Assembly (NCBI GenBank): GCA_944321885.1
Contig: CALUNB010000002.1
Coordinates: 26,201 to 90,200, forward strand
Reading direction: 5' to 3'
Source of the DNA: an uncultured Bacteroidales bacterium
GTDB taxonomy: Bacteria > Bacteroidota > Bacteroidia > Bacteroidales > P3
DNA: 64,000 nucleotides
The notes under the pieces are model-generated. The model had not been told where the DNA came from. It saw only the letters and a list, made by a program, of their open reading frames with translations, and ran no database searches. Position numbers and translations under genes: made by a program. This document shows positions 1-7,355 of the stretch, one piece after another (within the stretch, counting starts at the first letter, position 1; the number at the start of each line of letters is the position of its first letter).

Positions 1-209
1 ACAACATCGAAAAAGCCAATCGGGAAACCGAAATAAGCACTTCGACCCTGAAGTTCCAAGATAGGAACGCAAAACTTTCCCTATTCTATATTTTTTATTA
101 CTTTCGCGCTTTGAAAATTTGGCAGGTGTGCCCTGGCTTTCCCAAAGCTGTCCAAGGGCAAGAAGCCAAGCGGGAAAACCATTGAAAACAACATTTAGCG
201 TTCAATACC
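1..209. other. Leader region before the first gene, no gene assigned
   Basis: No coding region can be supported here. The first plus-strand frame ends at a TAA at 34-36 and is too short to assign to an upstream gene. An AT-rich stretch at about 80-110 contains TACTTTCG, one base from the Bacteroidetes -7 element TAnnTTTG, and may be the promoter of the following TPR gene. No convincing -33 TTTG was seen at the right distance. Confidence 0.4.
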
Positions 210-899
210 ATGGCAGAAAAAGAGGAAAAAGGCGAAAAAGTCGTTGAAAACGTAGAAGTAGCCCTTGAAAAGACGGGGGATTTCTTTGAAAAACACAAAT
301 CCTTAATCATCACCGTTTTAATTGTCATTGTTGTTTTGGTGGCCGGATATTTCGGTGTCAAATACCTGTACTTGGCCCCGAAAGAGAAAAAGGCGGCAAC
401 GGAGATGTTCCATGCCCAACGCTACTTTGAGATGGACTCCACCCAGGTTGCCTTGAACGGTGACGGGCAACATCCCGGATTCCTCGAAATCGCGGATTCC
501 TACGGCTCCACCAAAAGCGGGAAACTGGCCCACTATTATAGCGGTCTCATCTACCTGCACCAAGGCAACTTCCAAGAAGCTGTCGCCCATCTGGAAAAGT
601 GCAGTCCGAAAGACCCTGTGCTTTTCATCCTTTCCCGCCAAGCCTTGGGTGATGCCTATTGGGAATTGGAACAACCGCAGAAGGCCTTGAACTGCTATAA
701 TGAAGGCGCTTCCAAGTACGATAACGACATCCTGACACCGGGCATCATGATTCGTGCGGCCTCGGTACATGAAAGCCTCGGCCAATACGACCAAGCCTTG
801 AAAGTTTACGAGAAACTGCGCAACCAGTTTCCCTTGTCGAACGAAGCCAGGGATGCCGACCGTCAGATTGCCCGCCTGAAAGCCAAAGCAGGCAAATAA
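210..899 (+). CDS. Membrane-anchored tetratricopeptide repeat protein
   Basis: This is a 229-residue protein. A charged N-terminus rich in Lys and Glu (1-28) is followed by one hydrophobic membrane segment at about 31-55. The rest is helical, with at least two TPR-like units (about 105-140 and 175-215). The topology resembles the YfgM/TPR_21 type of inner-membrane protein, with the TPR part facing the periplasm. It lies just upstream of ribH with a terminator hairpin between them, an arrangement I recall from other Bacteroidales. Its partner and exact role are unknown; it probably acts as a protein-protein interaction scaffold. The ATG at 210 is the natural start because it places the membrane segment near the N-terminus. 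Confidence 0.85.
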   Translation: MAEKEEKGEKVVENVEVALEKTGDFFEKHKSLIITVLIVIVVLVAGYFGVKYLYLAPKEKKAATEMFHAQRYFEMDSTQVALNGDGQHPGFLEIADSYGSTKSGKLAHYYSGLIYLHQGNFQEAVAHLEKCSPKDPVLFILSRQALGDAYWELEQPQKALNCYNEGASKYDNDILTPGIMIRAASVHESLGQYDQALKVYEKLRNQFPLSNEARDADRQIARLKAKAGK

Positions 900-917
900 G
901 AAAGACTCCCGTCCATG

Positions 918-968
918 AAGGGGGACAACCGGAACGCTTCCAGAAGCCCGGTTATCCCCTTTCTTTTT
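918..968 (+). terminator. Rho-independent terminator after the TPR gene
   Basis: Arms AAGGGGGACAACCGG (918-932) and CCGGTTATCCCCTT (948-961) form an imperfect stem with a roughly 15-nt loop. A T-rich tract follows (to 968). It sits 18 bp after the TPR stop codon and before ribH, so ribH probably has its own promoter or depends on read-through. Confidence 0.7.
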
Positions 969-1019
969 ATCGGGAATCCCGCTTGTCAGAGAAGTTTTAC
1001 CCATCTAAAAGAACGAACC

Positions 1020-1502
1020 ATGTCCACACAAGACCGGGTATTGGACAATACCCAAAACAACCTCCCCGTCGACAGGGAACACCGCTTCGTGGTCCTGTAC
1101 GCCGAATGGAACCAGGAAATCACCCATGCCCTCCGCGACGGATGCCTCGAAACCCTCGAACGCCAAGGCGTTACCCAAGACCGGATTTCGTGCGTTGCCG
1201 TGCCGGGCAGCTTCGAGCTTTCTTCCGCCGCCGCATGCTTTGCCGCCCGGGAAAATATCGACGCGGTGATTTGCTTGGGTTGCGTGATCCAAGGGGAGAC
1301 CCGCCATTTCGACTTCATCTGCCAGGCAGTGGCCCAAGGTCTGACCCAAGTGGGTATCCAATACCTTAAACCGGTCATTTTCGGGGTCCTGACCACTAAC
1401 ACCCGGGAACAAGCCCTGGAACGCGCCGGCGGGAAGTTAGGCAACAAGGGTGCCGAAGCCGCCGAAGCGGCTTTGCTGATGCTGGAAGCCTGCAAGAAAT
1501 AG
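1020..1502 (+). CDS. ribH: 6,7-dimethyl-8-ribityllumazine synthase
   Basis: This 160-residue enzyme condenses 5-amino-6-ribitylamino-uracil with 3,4-dihydroxy-2-butanone 4-phosphate, the penultimate step of riboflavin synthesis. The length is normal for the family. Visible family features are the EWN substrate-binding motif near residue 25, the PGSFELS segment near 60, GCVIQGETRHFD near 85-95 with the catalytic histidine, and the FGVLTTNT strand near 115. The open frame extends upstream to 915, but the ATG at 1020 gives the usual N-terminus; the extension would run through the terminator hairpin. No FMN riboswitch was recognised upstream. A type-R1 repeat starts 6 bp after the stop codon. Confidence 0.95.
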   Translation: MSTQDRVLDNTQNNLPVDREHRFVVLYAEWNQEITHALRDGCLETLERQGVTQDRISCVAVPGSFELSSAAACFAARENIDAVICLGCVIQGETRHFDFICQAVAQGLTQVGIQYLKPVIFGVLTTNTREQALERAGGKLGNKGAEAAEAALLMLEACKK

Positions 1503-1508
1503 GTCTAA

Positions 1509-1670
1509 GGCGGTGCGTGATAATGGGCAATCTGGCTTCGTTGCTGTCGAGTCTCGAACTCAGTCACGTACTTCAGTACGCTCCTTCGTTCTCGCTCTCA
1601 GCGCCTTGCATCTTACCCATTCTGACACACCGCCGAAAATGTGACCAAAAATTTATTTTGACACACTCTC
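1509..1670. repeat. R1 repeat copy 1 (inverted ends GGCGGTG)
   Basis: The segment 1509-1634 is bounded by GGCGGTGCGTGATAATGGG and the near-perfect inverse of that sequence ending in ACACCGCC. Inside are smaller palindromes, for example GTACTTCAGTAC. It continues to about 1670 with a tail ending in TTATTTTGACACACTC, a tail also seen inverted at 4978 and in direct form at 57,960. It lies between ribH and fmt. No open frame of interest is present. Confidence 0.75.
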
Positions 1671-1719
1671 ACAAACCGGATTTCCGGTCATTTGGGGAAA
1701 AACGACTACCGAAAACGCC

Positions 1720-2715
1720 ATGAATGAAAGAATCGTTTTCATGGGCACGCCGGAATTTGCTTCCGCCTGCCTGAAAGCCTTGGTCCAAGCCGGGATGGAC
1801 GTGGCCGCCGTGGTCACCATGCCCGACAAACCCATTGGAAGAGGTCATAAAATGGGTTCGTCCGATGTCAAAAAGACGGCCTTGGAATTAGGCCTACCCC
1901 TGCTCCAGCCCCAAAACCTCAAAGACCCGACCTTCTTAGAAAGCCTGCGGGCCTACGATGCCGCCTTGCAAATCGTGGTCGCGTTCCGCATGCTGCCCAA
2001 GGAAGTCTGGGCCATGCCCCGTTTAGGGACTTTCAACCTCCATGCCTCCCTTCTGCCCAAATACCGGGGAGCCGCCCCGATACAACGGGCCATCTGGAAC
2101 GGGGAAGAAGAAAGCGGGGTCACCACCTTCCTCTTGGACAAGGACATGGACACCGGGGCGATTCTTTTCCAGGAAAAGCTCCGTTTGGATGCCGAAGAAA
2201 CCGCCGGCAGCCTGCACGACAAGCTCATGTCCATCGGGGCACCCTTGGTGGTCAAGACGGCGCGCGCCCTTTTCGAAGGTACCGTCCAAGCCGTTCCCCA
2301 ACCCAAGGCAGACGTTCCCTTCCCCGAGGCCCCCAAGATTTTCAAAAAGGACTGCGTCCTGGACTACCATCTCCCGGCCGGACTCCTCCACCGCCAAGTC
2401 AAGGCCTTGAGTCCTTACCCGGGTGCCATCGCTTATTTGCACAATACGGAAACAAACGAAACAACACCCATCAAAGTACTTGTAAGCCATTTTTCCAAAG
2501 ATATCCAAAAAAGTTATACACAGGGAGGCGTGATTTCCGACGGGAAACATTTTCTCGGAATGGCTTGCAGCGAGGAAAGCGCCTTGTTTTTCGACAAAAT
2601 ACAACTCCCTGGGAAAAAAGCACTTACAATAGAAGAGTGTTTGAGAGGATTCCGGCTTGGAAATTGTAACACACTCTCTTTTAGCAAAGTTATGAACATG
2701 GACAATGCGAACTAA
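1720..2715 (+). CDS. fmt: Methionyl-tRNA formyltransferase
   Basis: This 331-residue enzyme formylates Met-tRNA(fMet) using 10-formyl-tetrahydrofolate, preparing initiator tRNA. The N-terminal Rossmann domain carries FMGTPEFA (7-14) and the catalytic triad Asn106, His108 (in FNLHASLLPKYRGAAP) and Asp144 (in DKDMDTG), matching the E. coli residue numbers. The C-terminal OB-fold domain begins near residue 210. The length is slightly above the usual 310-320. It stands alone between an R1 repeat and hup. The formylase partner, peptide deformylase, is not in the window. Confidence 0.97.
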   Translation: MNERIVFMGTPEFASACLKALVQAGMDVAAVVTMPDKPIGRGHKMGSSDVKKTALELGLPLLQPQNLKDPTFLESLRAYDAALQIVVAFRMLPKEVWAMPRLGTFNLHASLLPKYRGAAPIQRAIWNGEEESGVTTFLLDKDMDTGAILFQEKLRLDAEETAGSLHDKLMSIGAPLVVKTARALFEGTVQAVPQPKADVPFPEAPKIFKKDCVLDYHLPAGLLHRQVKALSPYPGAIAYLHNTETNETTPIKVLVSHFSKDIQKSYTQGGVISDGKHFLGMACSEESALFFDKIQLPGKKALTIEECLRGFRLGNCNTLSFSKVMNMDNAN

Positions 2716-2738
2716 CAGACTATAAGGGTGTTCGCTCT

Positions 2739-2769
2739 TTTGGTTTTTTACTCAAGTCTTTTATTTTTG
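2739..2769 (+). promoter_or_regulatory. Bacteroidetes-type promoter for the HU gene
   Basis: TTTG at 2739-2742 and TATTTTTG at 2762-2769 are separated by 19 bp. This matches the Bacteroidetes primary sigma consensus TTTG / TAnnTTTG. The predicted start lies about 7 bp downstream, leaving a leader of about 37 nt before the HU start at 2813. Confidence 0.75.
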
Positions 2770-2812
2770 TATCATTAGTTATCTTATTGTTTAACACCTA
2801 AACATAGAAACG

Positions 2813-3085
2813 ATGAACAAAACAGAATTGATTGATGCCATGGCTGCGAAAGCTGAGCTTTCCAAAGCCGATGCCAAAAAAGCGCTCGAAGCTTACATGG
2901 ATGCCACCGCTGAAGCTTTGCAGAAGGGAGACAAAATCGCCCTTGTAGGTTTTGGAACTTTCAGCGTGCAGAAACGCGCTGCCCGCGACGGACACAATCC
3001 CCGTACAGGGAAGAAAATCAAGATTGAGGCAAAGAGCGTTGTCAAATTCAAAGCAGGTGCCACGCTGACAAACAATTTGAAGTAA
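2813..3085 (+). CDS. HU family DNA-binding protein
   Basis: This is a 90-residue histone-like protein. It has the family's helical dimerisation half (MNKTELIDAMAAKAELSK...), the GFGTF turn at about 46-50, and the DNA-binding arm RDGHNPRTGKKIKI with the intercalating proline at about 63. It binds and bends DNA non-specifically and compacts the nucleoid. It is monocistronic, with a strong own promoter at 2739-2769. Its TAA stop is followed directly by GAGCTGTTCAAG, a degraded R2 repeat end. It could be HupA-like or HupB-like; sequence alone does not tell. Confidence 0.95.
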   Translation: MNKTELIDAMAAKAELSKADAKKALEAYMDATAEALQKGDKIALVGFGTFSVQKRAARDGHNPRTGKKIKIEAKSVVKFKAGATLTNNLK

Positions 3086-3339
3086 GAGCTGTTCAAGATT
3101 TTTTCCAGTCCTGGAATTCCCCTGTCGGAAACCTTTGTTTTTCCGTATCCATTCCAGCAAGGAACATGACATGAAGTAAAATCCTACCTTTTTCACTTCT
3201 GGTTTGCCAGAAACTGAACGGTGTGCCCGGGAAAAAGCCCTTACCGGAAACGTGGATTGCTCCCCCTTGTGTGAGGATTCCCTTCCGGAAGTCTTGGATT
3301 CCTTCCTTTCCTGGCGCACCGTTTTTTAACAGCTTTCCG
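3086..3339. repeat. Diverged R2-like element with a terminator-like stem after HU
   Basis: The segment begins GAGCTGTTCAAG and ends TTTTTTAACAGCTTT, which resembles the inverted ends of R2 elements. Arms at 3217-3234 (AACGGTGTGCCCGGGAAA) and 3307-3323 (TTTCCTGGCGCACCGTT) pair over about 17 bp with mismatches, and six T residues follow (3322-3327). CCGGAA near 3244 and TTCCGG near 3290 can form an inner stem. It could act as the HU terminator or encode a small structured RNA. No promoter of the local type was found just upstream. Confidence 0.45.
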
Positions 3340-3397
3340 CCGGTCTCCCCGCAAAATCAAAAAAACATCTTTACCTGAACAGGAACAAAAGTTCGAC

Positions 3398-3490
3398 GGC
3401 GGTATTCATAACGGGTAATCTGTTCCGCCGAAGCCCCTCCGTCCCGGCCTTGCTCAAGCAAAGAACCGCTTGGCATGGCTCTCGGCTTTT
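3398..3490. repeat. R1 repeat copy 2, partial
   Basis: CGGCGGTATTCATAACGGGT at about 3397-3416 matches the R1 end. It is followed by the module GCCGAAGCCCCTCCGTC and a CAAGC...GCTTGG hairpin also present in copy 4 at 26,970-27,176. The second end is missing. A promoter candidate follows at once at 3470-3500. Confidence 0.55.
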
Positions 3491-3500
3491 GCTATCTTTG
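3470..3500 (+). promoter_or_regulatory. Candidate promoter at the edge of R1 copy 2
   Basis: TTGG at 3470-3473 and TATCTTTG at 3493-3500 are 19 bp apart. The -7 element is a full match to TAnnTTTG and the -33 has one mismatch. It points towards the RseC-like gene, about 195 bp downstream, upstream of a second and better promoter. Confidence 0.45.
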
Positions 3501-3557
3501 ACTGTTGTCGAAGATAGGATACGGTTCGGCAGATCCAAACTGGAAACTGCGTTTCCG

Positions 3558-3589
3558 TTTGTCTCTGCACTCACCTTTCCGTATCTTTG
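3558..3589 (+). promoter_or_regulatory. Bacteroidetes-type promoter for the RseC-like gene
   Basis: TTTG at 3558-3561 and TATCTTTG at 3582-3589 are 20 bp apart, a full match to TTTG / TAnnTTTG. It would give a leader of about 100 nt before the start at 3696. That leader contains an isolated R2-type end (GAAATTTAAAACAGCTTCC, about 3659-3677). Confidence 0.7.
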
Positions 3590-3695
3590 CCCTTGATTAT
3601 CGGCGGAGCCTTGCGGGGAACACGCTCAGGCTCCGTCAGTTCGACCAAACTTGAATCGTGAAATTTAAAACAGCTTCCAAGCGTCCCATTGCATC

Positions 3696-4139
3696 ATGGC
3701 AGAGATAATCAAACATGAAGGTATCGTAACGAATGTCGAACCCGGCTCCGTCACGGTCAAAATCCAATCCACCTCGGCCTGCGGGTCTTGCCACGCCAAA
3801 GGCCTATGCCAAATGAGCGAAAAAACAGACAAAGATGTCGTTGTCAAGACCAAACACAGCCAAAGTTACCAAGTAGGAGAAACGGTCGATGTGTCCCTCA
3901 CCTCCGGTCTGGGCATGAAAGCCGTCCTCTATGCCTATGTGTTTTCCTTGGTGGCCGCCGGTATCGGCTTCTTCCTGGGCTCGCTGTTCACCGACAACCA
4001 AGGCATCTGGGGGCTTTGCGCCCTTGCCGGCTTGGCGCTTTATTTCGTTGTCTTGAAATTGGTTTCCCGGAAAATCAACAATAAATTCCATTTCGGCATC
4101 GCCCATAAGACGGAACTTCCGTTGGAAGCCCAAGAATAA
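3696..4139 (+). CDS. RseC/MucC-like membrane protein
   Basis: This is a 147-residue protein. A short N-terminal domain carries Cys29, Cys32 and Cys38 (SACGSCHAKGLC), the cysteine pattern of the SoxR-reducing-system protein RseC family. Two transmembrane helices follow at about 74-96 and 100-121, then a charged tail. In most Bacteroidetes the rseC homologue is the first gene of the Rnf (Na+/H+-translocating ferredoxin:NAD oxidoreductase) operon. Here fabG follows 58 bp later and no rnf genes are present in the window. The role is therefore likely redox or Rnf maturation, inferred from the family only. Confidence 0.85.
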   Translation: MAEIIKHEGIVTNVEPGSVTVKIQSTSACGSCHAKGLCQMSEKTDKDVVVKTKHSQSYQVGETVDVSLTSGLGMKAVLYAYVFSLVAAGIGFFLGSLFTDNQGIWGLCALAGLALYFVVLKLVSRKINNKFHFGIAHKTELPLEAQE

Positions 4140-4197
4140 CAGGAAGTGCGGCAAACGCATCTCCATTGCATCAGTTATCAATCTAAAATTCACGAAT

Positions 4198-4944
4198 ATG
4201 AAACTCTTACAAGACAAGGTGGCACTCATCACCGGTGCCTCCCGGGGTATCGGGAAAGCGATTGCCCTCAAATTCGCTTCGGAAGGAGCTTCCATCGCTT
4301 TTACCGACCTCAAGGATGACGAGAACATGGCAGCCTTGGTCAAGGAACTGGAAGCCATGGGCGTGAAAGCCAAAGGATACGCATCCAACGCGGCCAACAC
4401 GGAAGAAACCGCGAAGACGGTAGCCGCCGTCCATGCCGATTTCGGCCGGATCGACATCCTGGTCAACAACGCCGGTATCACCAAAGACGGCCTGTTGCTC
4501 CGGATGAGCGAAGAACAATGGGATGCCGTCCTCAATGTCAACCTCAAATCGGTCTTCAATTTCACCAAGGCCGTAGCCCCCATCATGAGCAGCCAAAGGA
4601 GCGGCAGCATCATCAGCATGAGTTCCGTGGTAGGGGTTTCGGGCAATGCCGGACAAGCCAATTATTCGGCTTCCAAGGCCGGTATCATCGGCTTCACCAA
4701 GTCGGTAGCCAAGGAATTCGGCAAGCGGGGCATCCGCGCCAACGCCGTGGCCCCGGGCTTCATCATCACCGACATGACCGCCCAGCTTTCGGAAGAAGTC
4801 CGCAAGGATTGGGCCAGCAAGATTCCCTTGCACCGTGGCGGGACCCCGGAAGACGTAGCCAATGTCTGCTTGTTCCTCGGCTCGGAACTTTCCTCCTACG
4901 TGAGCGGACAAGTCCTGCATGTATGCGGCGGGATGAACATGTAA
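4198..4944 (+). CDS. fabG: 3-oxoacyl-[acyl-carrier-protein] reductase
   Basis: This 248-residue short-chain dehydrogenase reduces 3-oxoacyl-ACP with NADPH in fatty-acid elongation. It has the nucleotide motif TGASRGIG (12-19), NNAG (90-93), and the catalytic set Asn114, Ser143, Tyr156 and Lys160 (YSASK). The length and the C-terminal VSGQVLHVCGGMNM end are typical of FabG. It follows the RseC-like gene in the same direction and may be co-transcribed with it. No other fab genes are nearby, so another SDR oxidoreductase role cannot be excluded, but the motif set fits FabG best. Confidence 0.92.
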   Translation: MKLLQDKVALITGASRGIGKAIALKFASEGASIAFTDLKDDENMAALVKELEAMGVKAKGYASNAANTEETAKTVAAVHADFGRIDILVNNAGITKDGLLLRMSEEQWDAVLNVNLKSVFNFTKAVAPIMSSQRSGSIISMSSVVGVSGNAGQANYSASKAGIIGFTKSVAKEFGKRGIRANAVAPGFIITDMTAQLSEEVRKDWASKIPLHRGGTPEDVANVCLFLGSELSSYVSGQVLHVCGGMNM

Positions 4945-4977
4945 GATTATTCTGAACACAAACCTCTAAGAAGAAGA

Positions 4978-5050
4978 GGCTGTGTCAAAATAAAATTTTC
5001 ATGGAACCGGCGGTGCATCAGAATGGGATTACCCGTTATCACGCACCGCC
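4978..5050. repeat. R1 repeat copy 3, minimal hairpin form
   Basis: It begins GGCTGTGTCAAAATAAA, the inverse of the tail of copy 1. The two R1 ends GGCGGTGCATCAGAATGGG and CCCGTTATCACGCACCGCC then follow almost back to back, separated by four bases. The result is a compact hairpin 34 bp after the fabG stop, which may act as its terminator. Confidence 0.7.
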
Positions 5051-5114
5051 ATCCATTCCCTAGGGTTCCGGCACCCCATCGTGCTTGGAAAACCCAATCT
5101 CAGAAGCTCCGGAT

Positions 5115-7277
5115 ATGATTCAATTCTCGGTCCCCTATTGGTACTTAGGAATAGCTGCCCTGGTCGCCGCCGCCTATACTGCCGCCTTGTACCACAAGAA
5201 CAAGAAAGACGGGCTGGACCGGGTCTGGAGACATATCTTGGCCAGCATCCGTTTCCTGTCCGTCTTTTTGCTTTGCGTTCTCCTGATGTCCCCCTTGGCC
5301 AAAGGGGAAAAGGAATTCATCGAGAAGCCGGTATGCTACATCGCCGTGGACGATTCCCGTTCCATGCGGGCCGCGCTCAACCCCCGTTACCGGGAACAAA
5401 AAGACGATGACAGCCTCGCTTTCATCCCTTCCGGTTTCGCCCAAGAAACCCAGAACCACATCGACCGGCTCGCCCGGAATCTGTCGGACAACTTCCAAAT
5501 AGAAAGGCTCAGCTTCGGACAAGAGATCCGGAGCGGCGCGGAAGCCCTTTCTTTGAACTACGAGCAGGAAGCCAGCGATTACGCCCAAGCTTTCGATTTC
5601 ATAGCGGGGAAACACCCGGACCGGAAAGCCGTCTGCATCCTGGTCTCCGACGGACAAGCAAACCGGGGCCGGAATCCGGTTCCGGCATACCGATCCTGTC
5701 CCTTCCCACTCTACACGGTCGGCATTGGCGACACGATTTCCTATCCCGACATCTACATCGATGACTGCCGTTTCAATCCCTATACCTTCCTAAACAACCG
5801 TTTCCCTGTTGAAATCCGGCTCGGCCAGCAACAAGCGCCCAAAGCCCTGAGCCGCTTGAGCCTCTCCGAAAACGGGAAAATCCTCCATCAACAAACCATC
5901 GATTTCTCCAAGACGGAAAACGTTGTCCAATGGGAACTCGAAGCCACGGAAAGCGGAATCCACCGTTACACCCTGCGTTTGGAAACCATCGGACAAGAAA
6001 AAAACACGGAAAACAACCTAAAAGAAATCGTCATCCGGGTTTTGGACAACCACCAAAAAATCCTGATTATAGGAAACAACCCGCATCCCGACCTCTCCTG
6101 CCTGCACCAAAGCTTGTCCCTCCAGGAAAAATACCAAGCCGAAGTAGTCTTGGCCAAGGATTTGCCCCGGAAATTTCCCCAAGCATCCGCCTTGCAAGCC
6201 TACGACTTGTTCATCCTGCACGGCCTGCCCTCCCGTTCCTTCCCCTTGGACGAATACCGGGAATGGCTGGAAACGAAGCCCTGCTGGTATGTGATAAGCC
6301 CTTCCACAACCTTGGAACGCATCGGCAAGACAAGGATAGGACTGGAAATCCAAGCCAAAAGCGAAGCCTGGAACGAAGCCCAAGCCAGCGTAAACCCCGC
6401 TTTCAGCTTGTTCGCCATCGAAGCGGAGGAAGCCCGGAGCATCGGCCGATGGCCTCCCCTTTGGACACCTTTTGCCGACTACCAAAGTGCCGGAAACGGT
6501 CGGATTCCTTTGTACCAAAATATTTTAGGAATCAACACAGAAAATCCGCTGTTATGGATTTCCCCTCCTTCGAACCGGAGCTGCGCGGTCCTTTGCGGAC
6601 ACGGGCTGTGGCGGTGGCGCATGGCCGACTACCGGAACGAAGGCAATACCGGAATTTTCGACCGGCTGATAGACCACTGCGCCGCTTTGCTTTCGGAGGT
6701 GAAACCGGACGAAAACCTGATTGTCCGCTGCCCGGACTTGCTCCGGAACACCGAGGCCCTCCATGTCTCGGCCAGCCTTTACAATCCAGATTTCGAGAAA
6801 GTCCGGTCCGCCCGTCTGCGGATGTACCTGCGCCAGGAAGAAAACGGGCAGGAATACGTTTTCGAGTTCCTGCCCCAAGGCGAAGAATATTTCCTCGATG
6901 CCGGTTTCCTGCCCGCCGGGAACTACACCTACCGGGTCGAAGCCCGGAACGGGGAAGAATCCTATGCAACCGATGGCAGCCTCTGCATTGTCCGTTCGCA
7001 ATGGGAGAACCTGCAACTGCCTACCCGTTTGGAATTGTTGCAAAGCTTGGCTCTCTCTTCGGGGGGGAAATCGTACTACGCGGGCTCCGCCTATGAAGCC
7101 CGACCTGGAATCTGGGAAGAGCTGGAGCAAGAAATTTCGAACCGCAGGGAACTCAAGCCGGAAATTTCCTATCGGGAAACTTATCTTCCATTCCTCGAAA
7201 GTCCATGGCTCCTCGCAATCATCCTTTTCCTTTTCTGCTTTGAATATTTTGCCCGGAAACGTTTCGGGAACCTTTGA
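5115..7277 (+). CDS. Membrane protein with a von Willebrand factor A domain
   Basis: This is a protein of about 720 residues. Two N-terminal membrane segments (about 8-26 and 42-61) are followed by a VWA domain whose metal-ion (MIDAS) motif DxSxS is visible as DDSRS at 79-83, with SDGQ about 100 residues later. A long beta-rich region and one C-terminal membrane helix follow, near the last 25 residues. This layout matches Bacteroidetes membrane VWA proteins with a cytoplasmic or periplasmic interaction domain. The open frame can begin at a TTG at 5085, but the ATG at 5115 starts right before the first helix and is preferred. It is convergent with phoH. Its function is not known. Confidence 0.75.
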   Translation: MIQFSVPYWYLGIAALVAAAYTAALYHKNKKDGLDRVWRHILASIRFLSVFLLCVLLMSPLAKGEKEFIEKPVCYIAVDDSRSMRAALNPRYREQKDDDSLAFIPSGFAQETQNHIDRLARNLSDNFQIERLSFGQEIRSGAEALSLNYEQEASDYAQAFDFIAGKHPDRKAVCILVSDGQANRGRNPVPAYRSCPFPLYTVGIGDTISYPDIYIDDCRFNPYTFLNNRFPVEIRLGQQQAPKALSRLSLSENGKILHQQTIDFSKTENVVQWELEATESGIHRYTLRLETIGQEKNTENNLKEIVIRVLDNHQKILIIGNNPHPDLSCLHQSLSLQEKYQAEVVLAKDLPRKFPQASALQAYDLFILHGLPSRSFPLDEYREWLETKPCWYVISPSTTLERIGKTRIGLEIQAKSEAWNEAQASVNPAFSLFAIEAEEARSIGRWPPLWTPFADYQSAGNGRIPLYQNILGINTENPLLWISPPSNRSCAVLCGHGLWRWRMADYRNEGNTGIFDRLIDHCAALLSEVKPDENLIVRCPDLLRNTEALHVSASLYNPDFEKVRSARLRMYLRQEENGQEYVFEFLPQGEEYFLDAGFLPAGNYTYRVEARNGEESYATDGSLCIVRSQWENLQLPTRLELLQSLALSSGGKSYYAGSAYEARPGIWEELEQEISNRRELKPEISYRETYLPFLESPWLLAIILFLFCFEYFARKRFGNL

Positions 7278-7283
7278 ATCGAA

Positions 7284-7319
7284 AACGGCTTGGTTCCGGA
7301 AAACCGTCCCCAAGCCGTT
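7284..7319. terminator. Bidirectional terminator-like hairpin between the VWA gene and phoH
   Basis: The arms AACGGCTTGG (7284-7293) and CCAAGCCGTT (7310-7319) are a perfect 10-bp match around a 16-nt loop. It lies between two convergent genes. The flanks are only moderately T-rich, so its strength as an intrinsic terminator is uncertain. Confidence 0.5.
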
Positions 7320-7355
7320 CCAATGAATCCTGGAAAAGAGAATGATGCGACAAAT

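Noticed and set aside
1..36. The end of a gene entering from the left
   Set aside because: Only 11 codons before a TAA are visible in one frame, with no recognisable sequence. Nothing can be supported.
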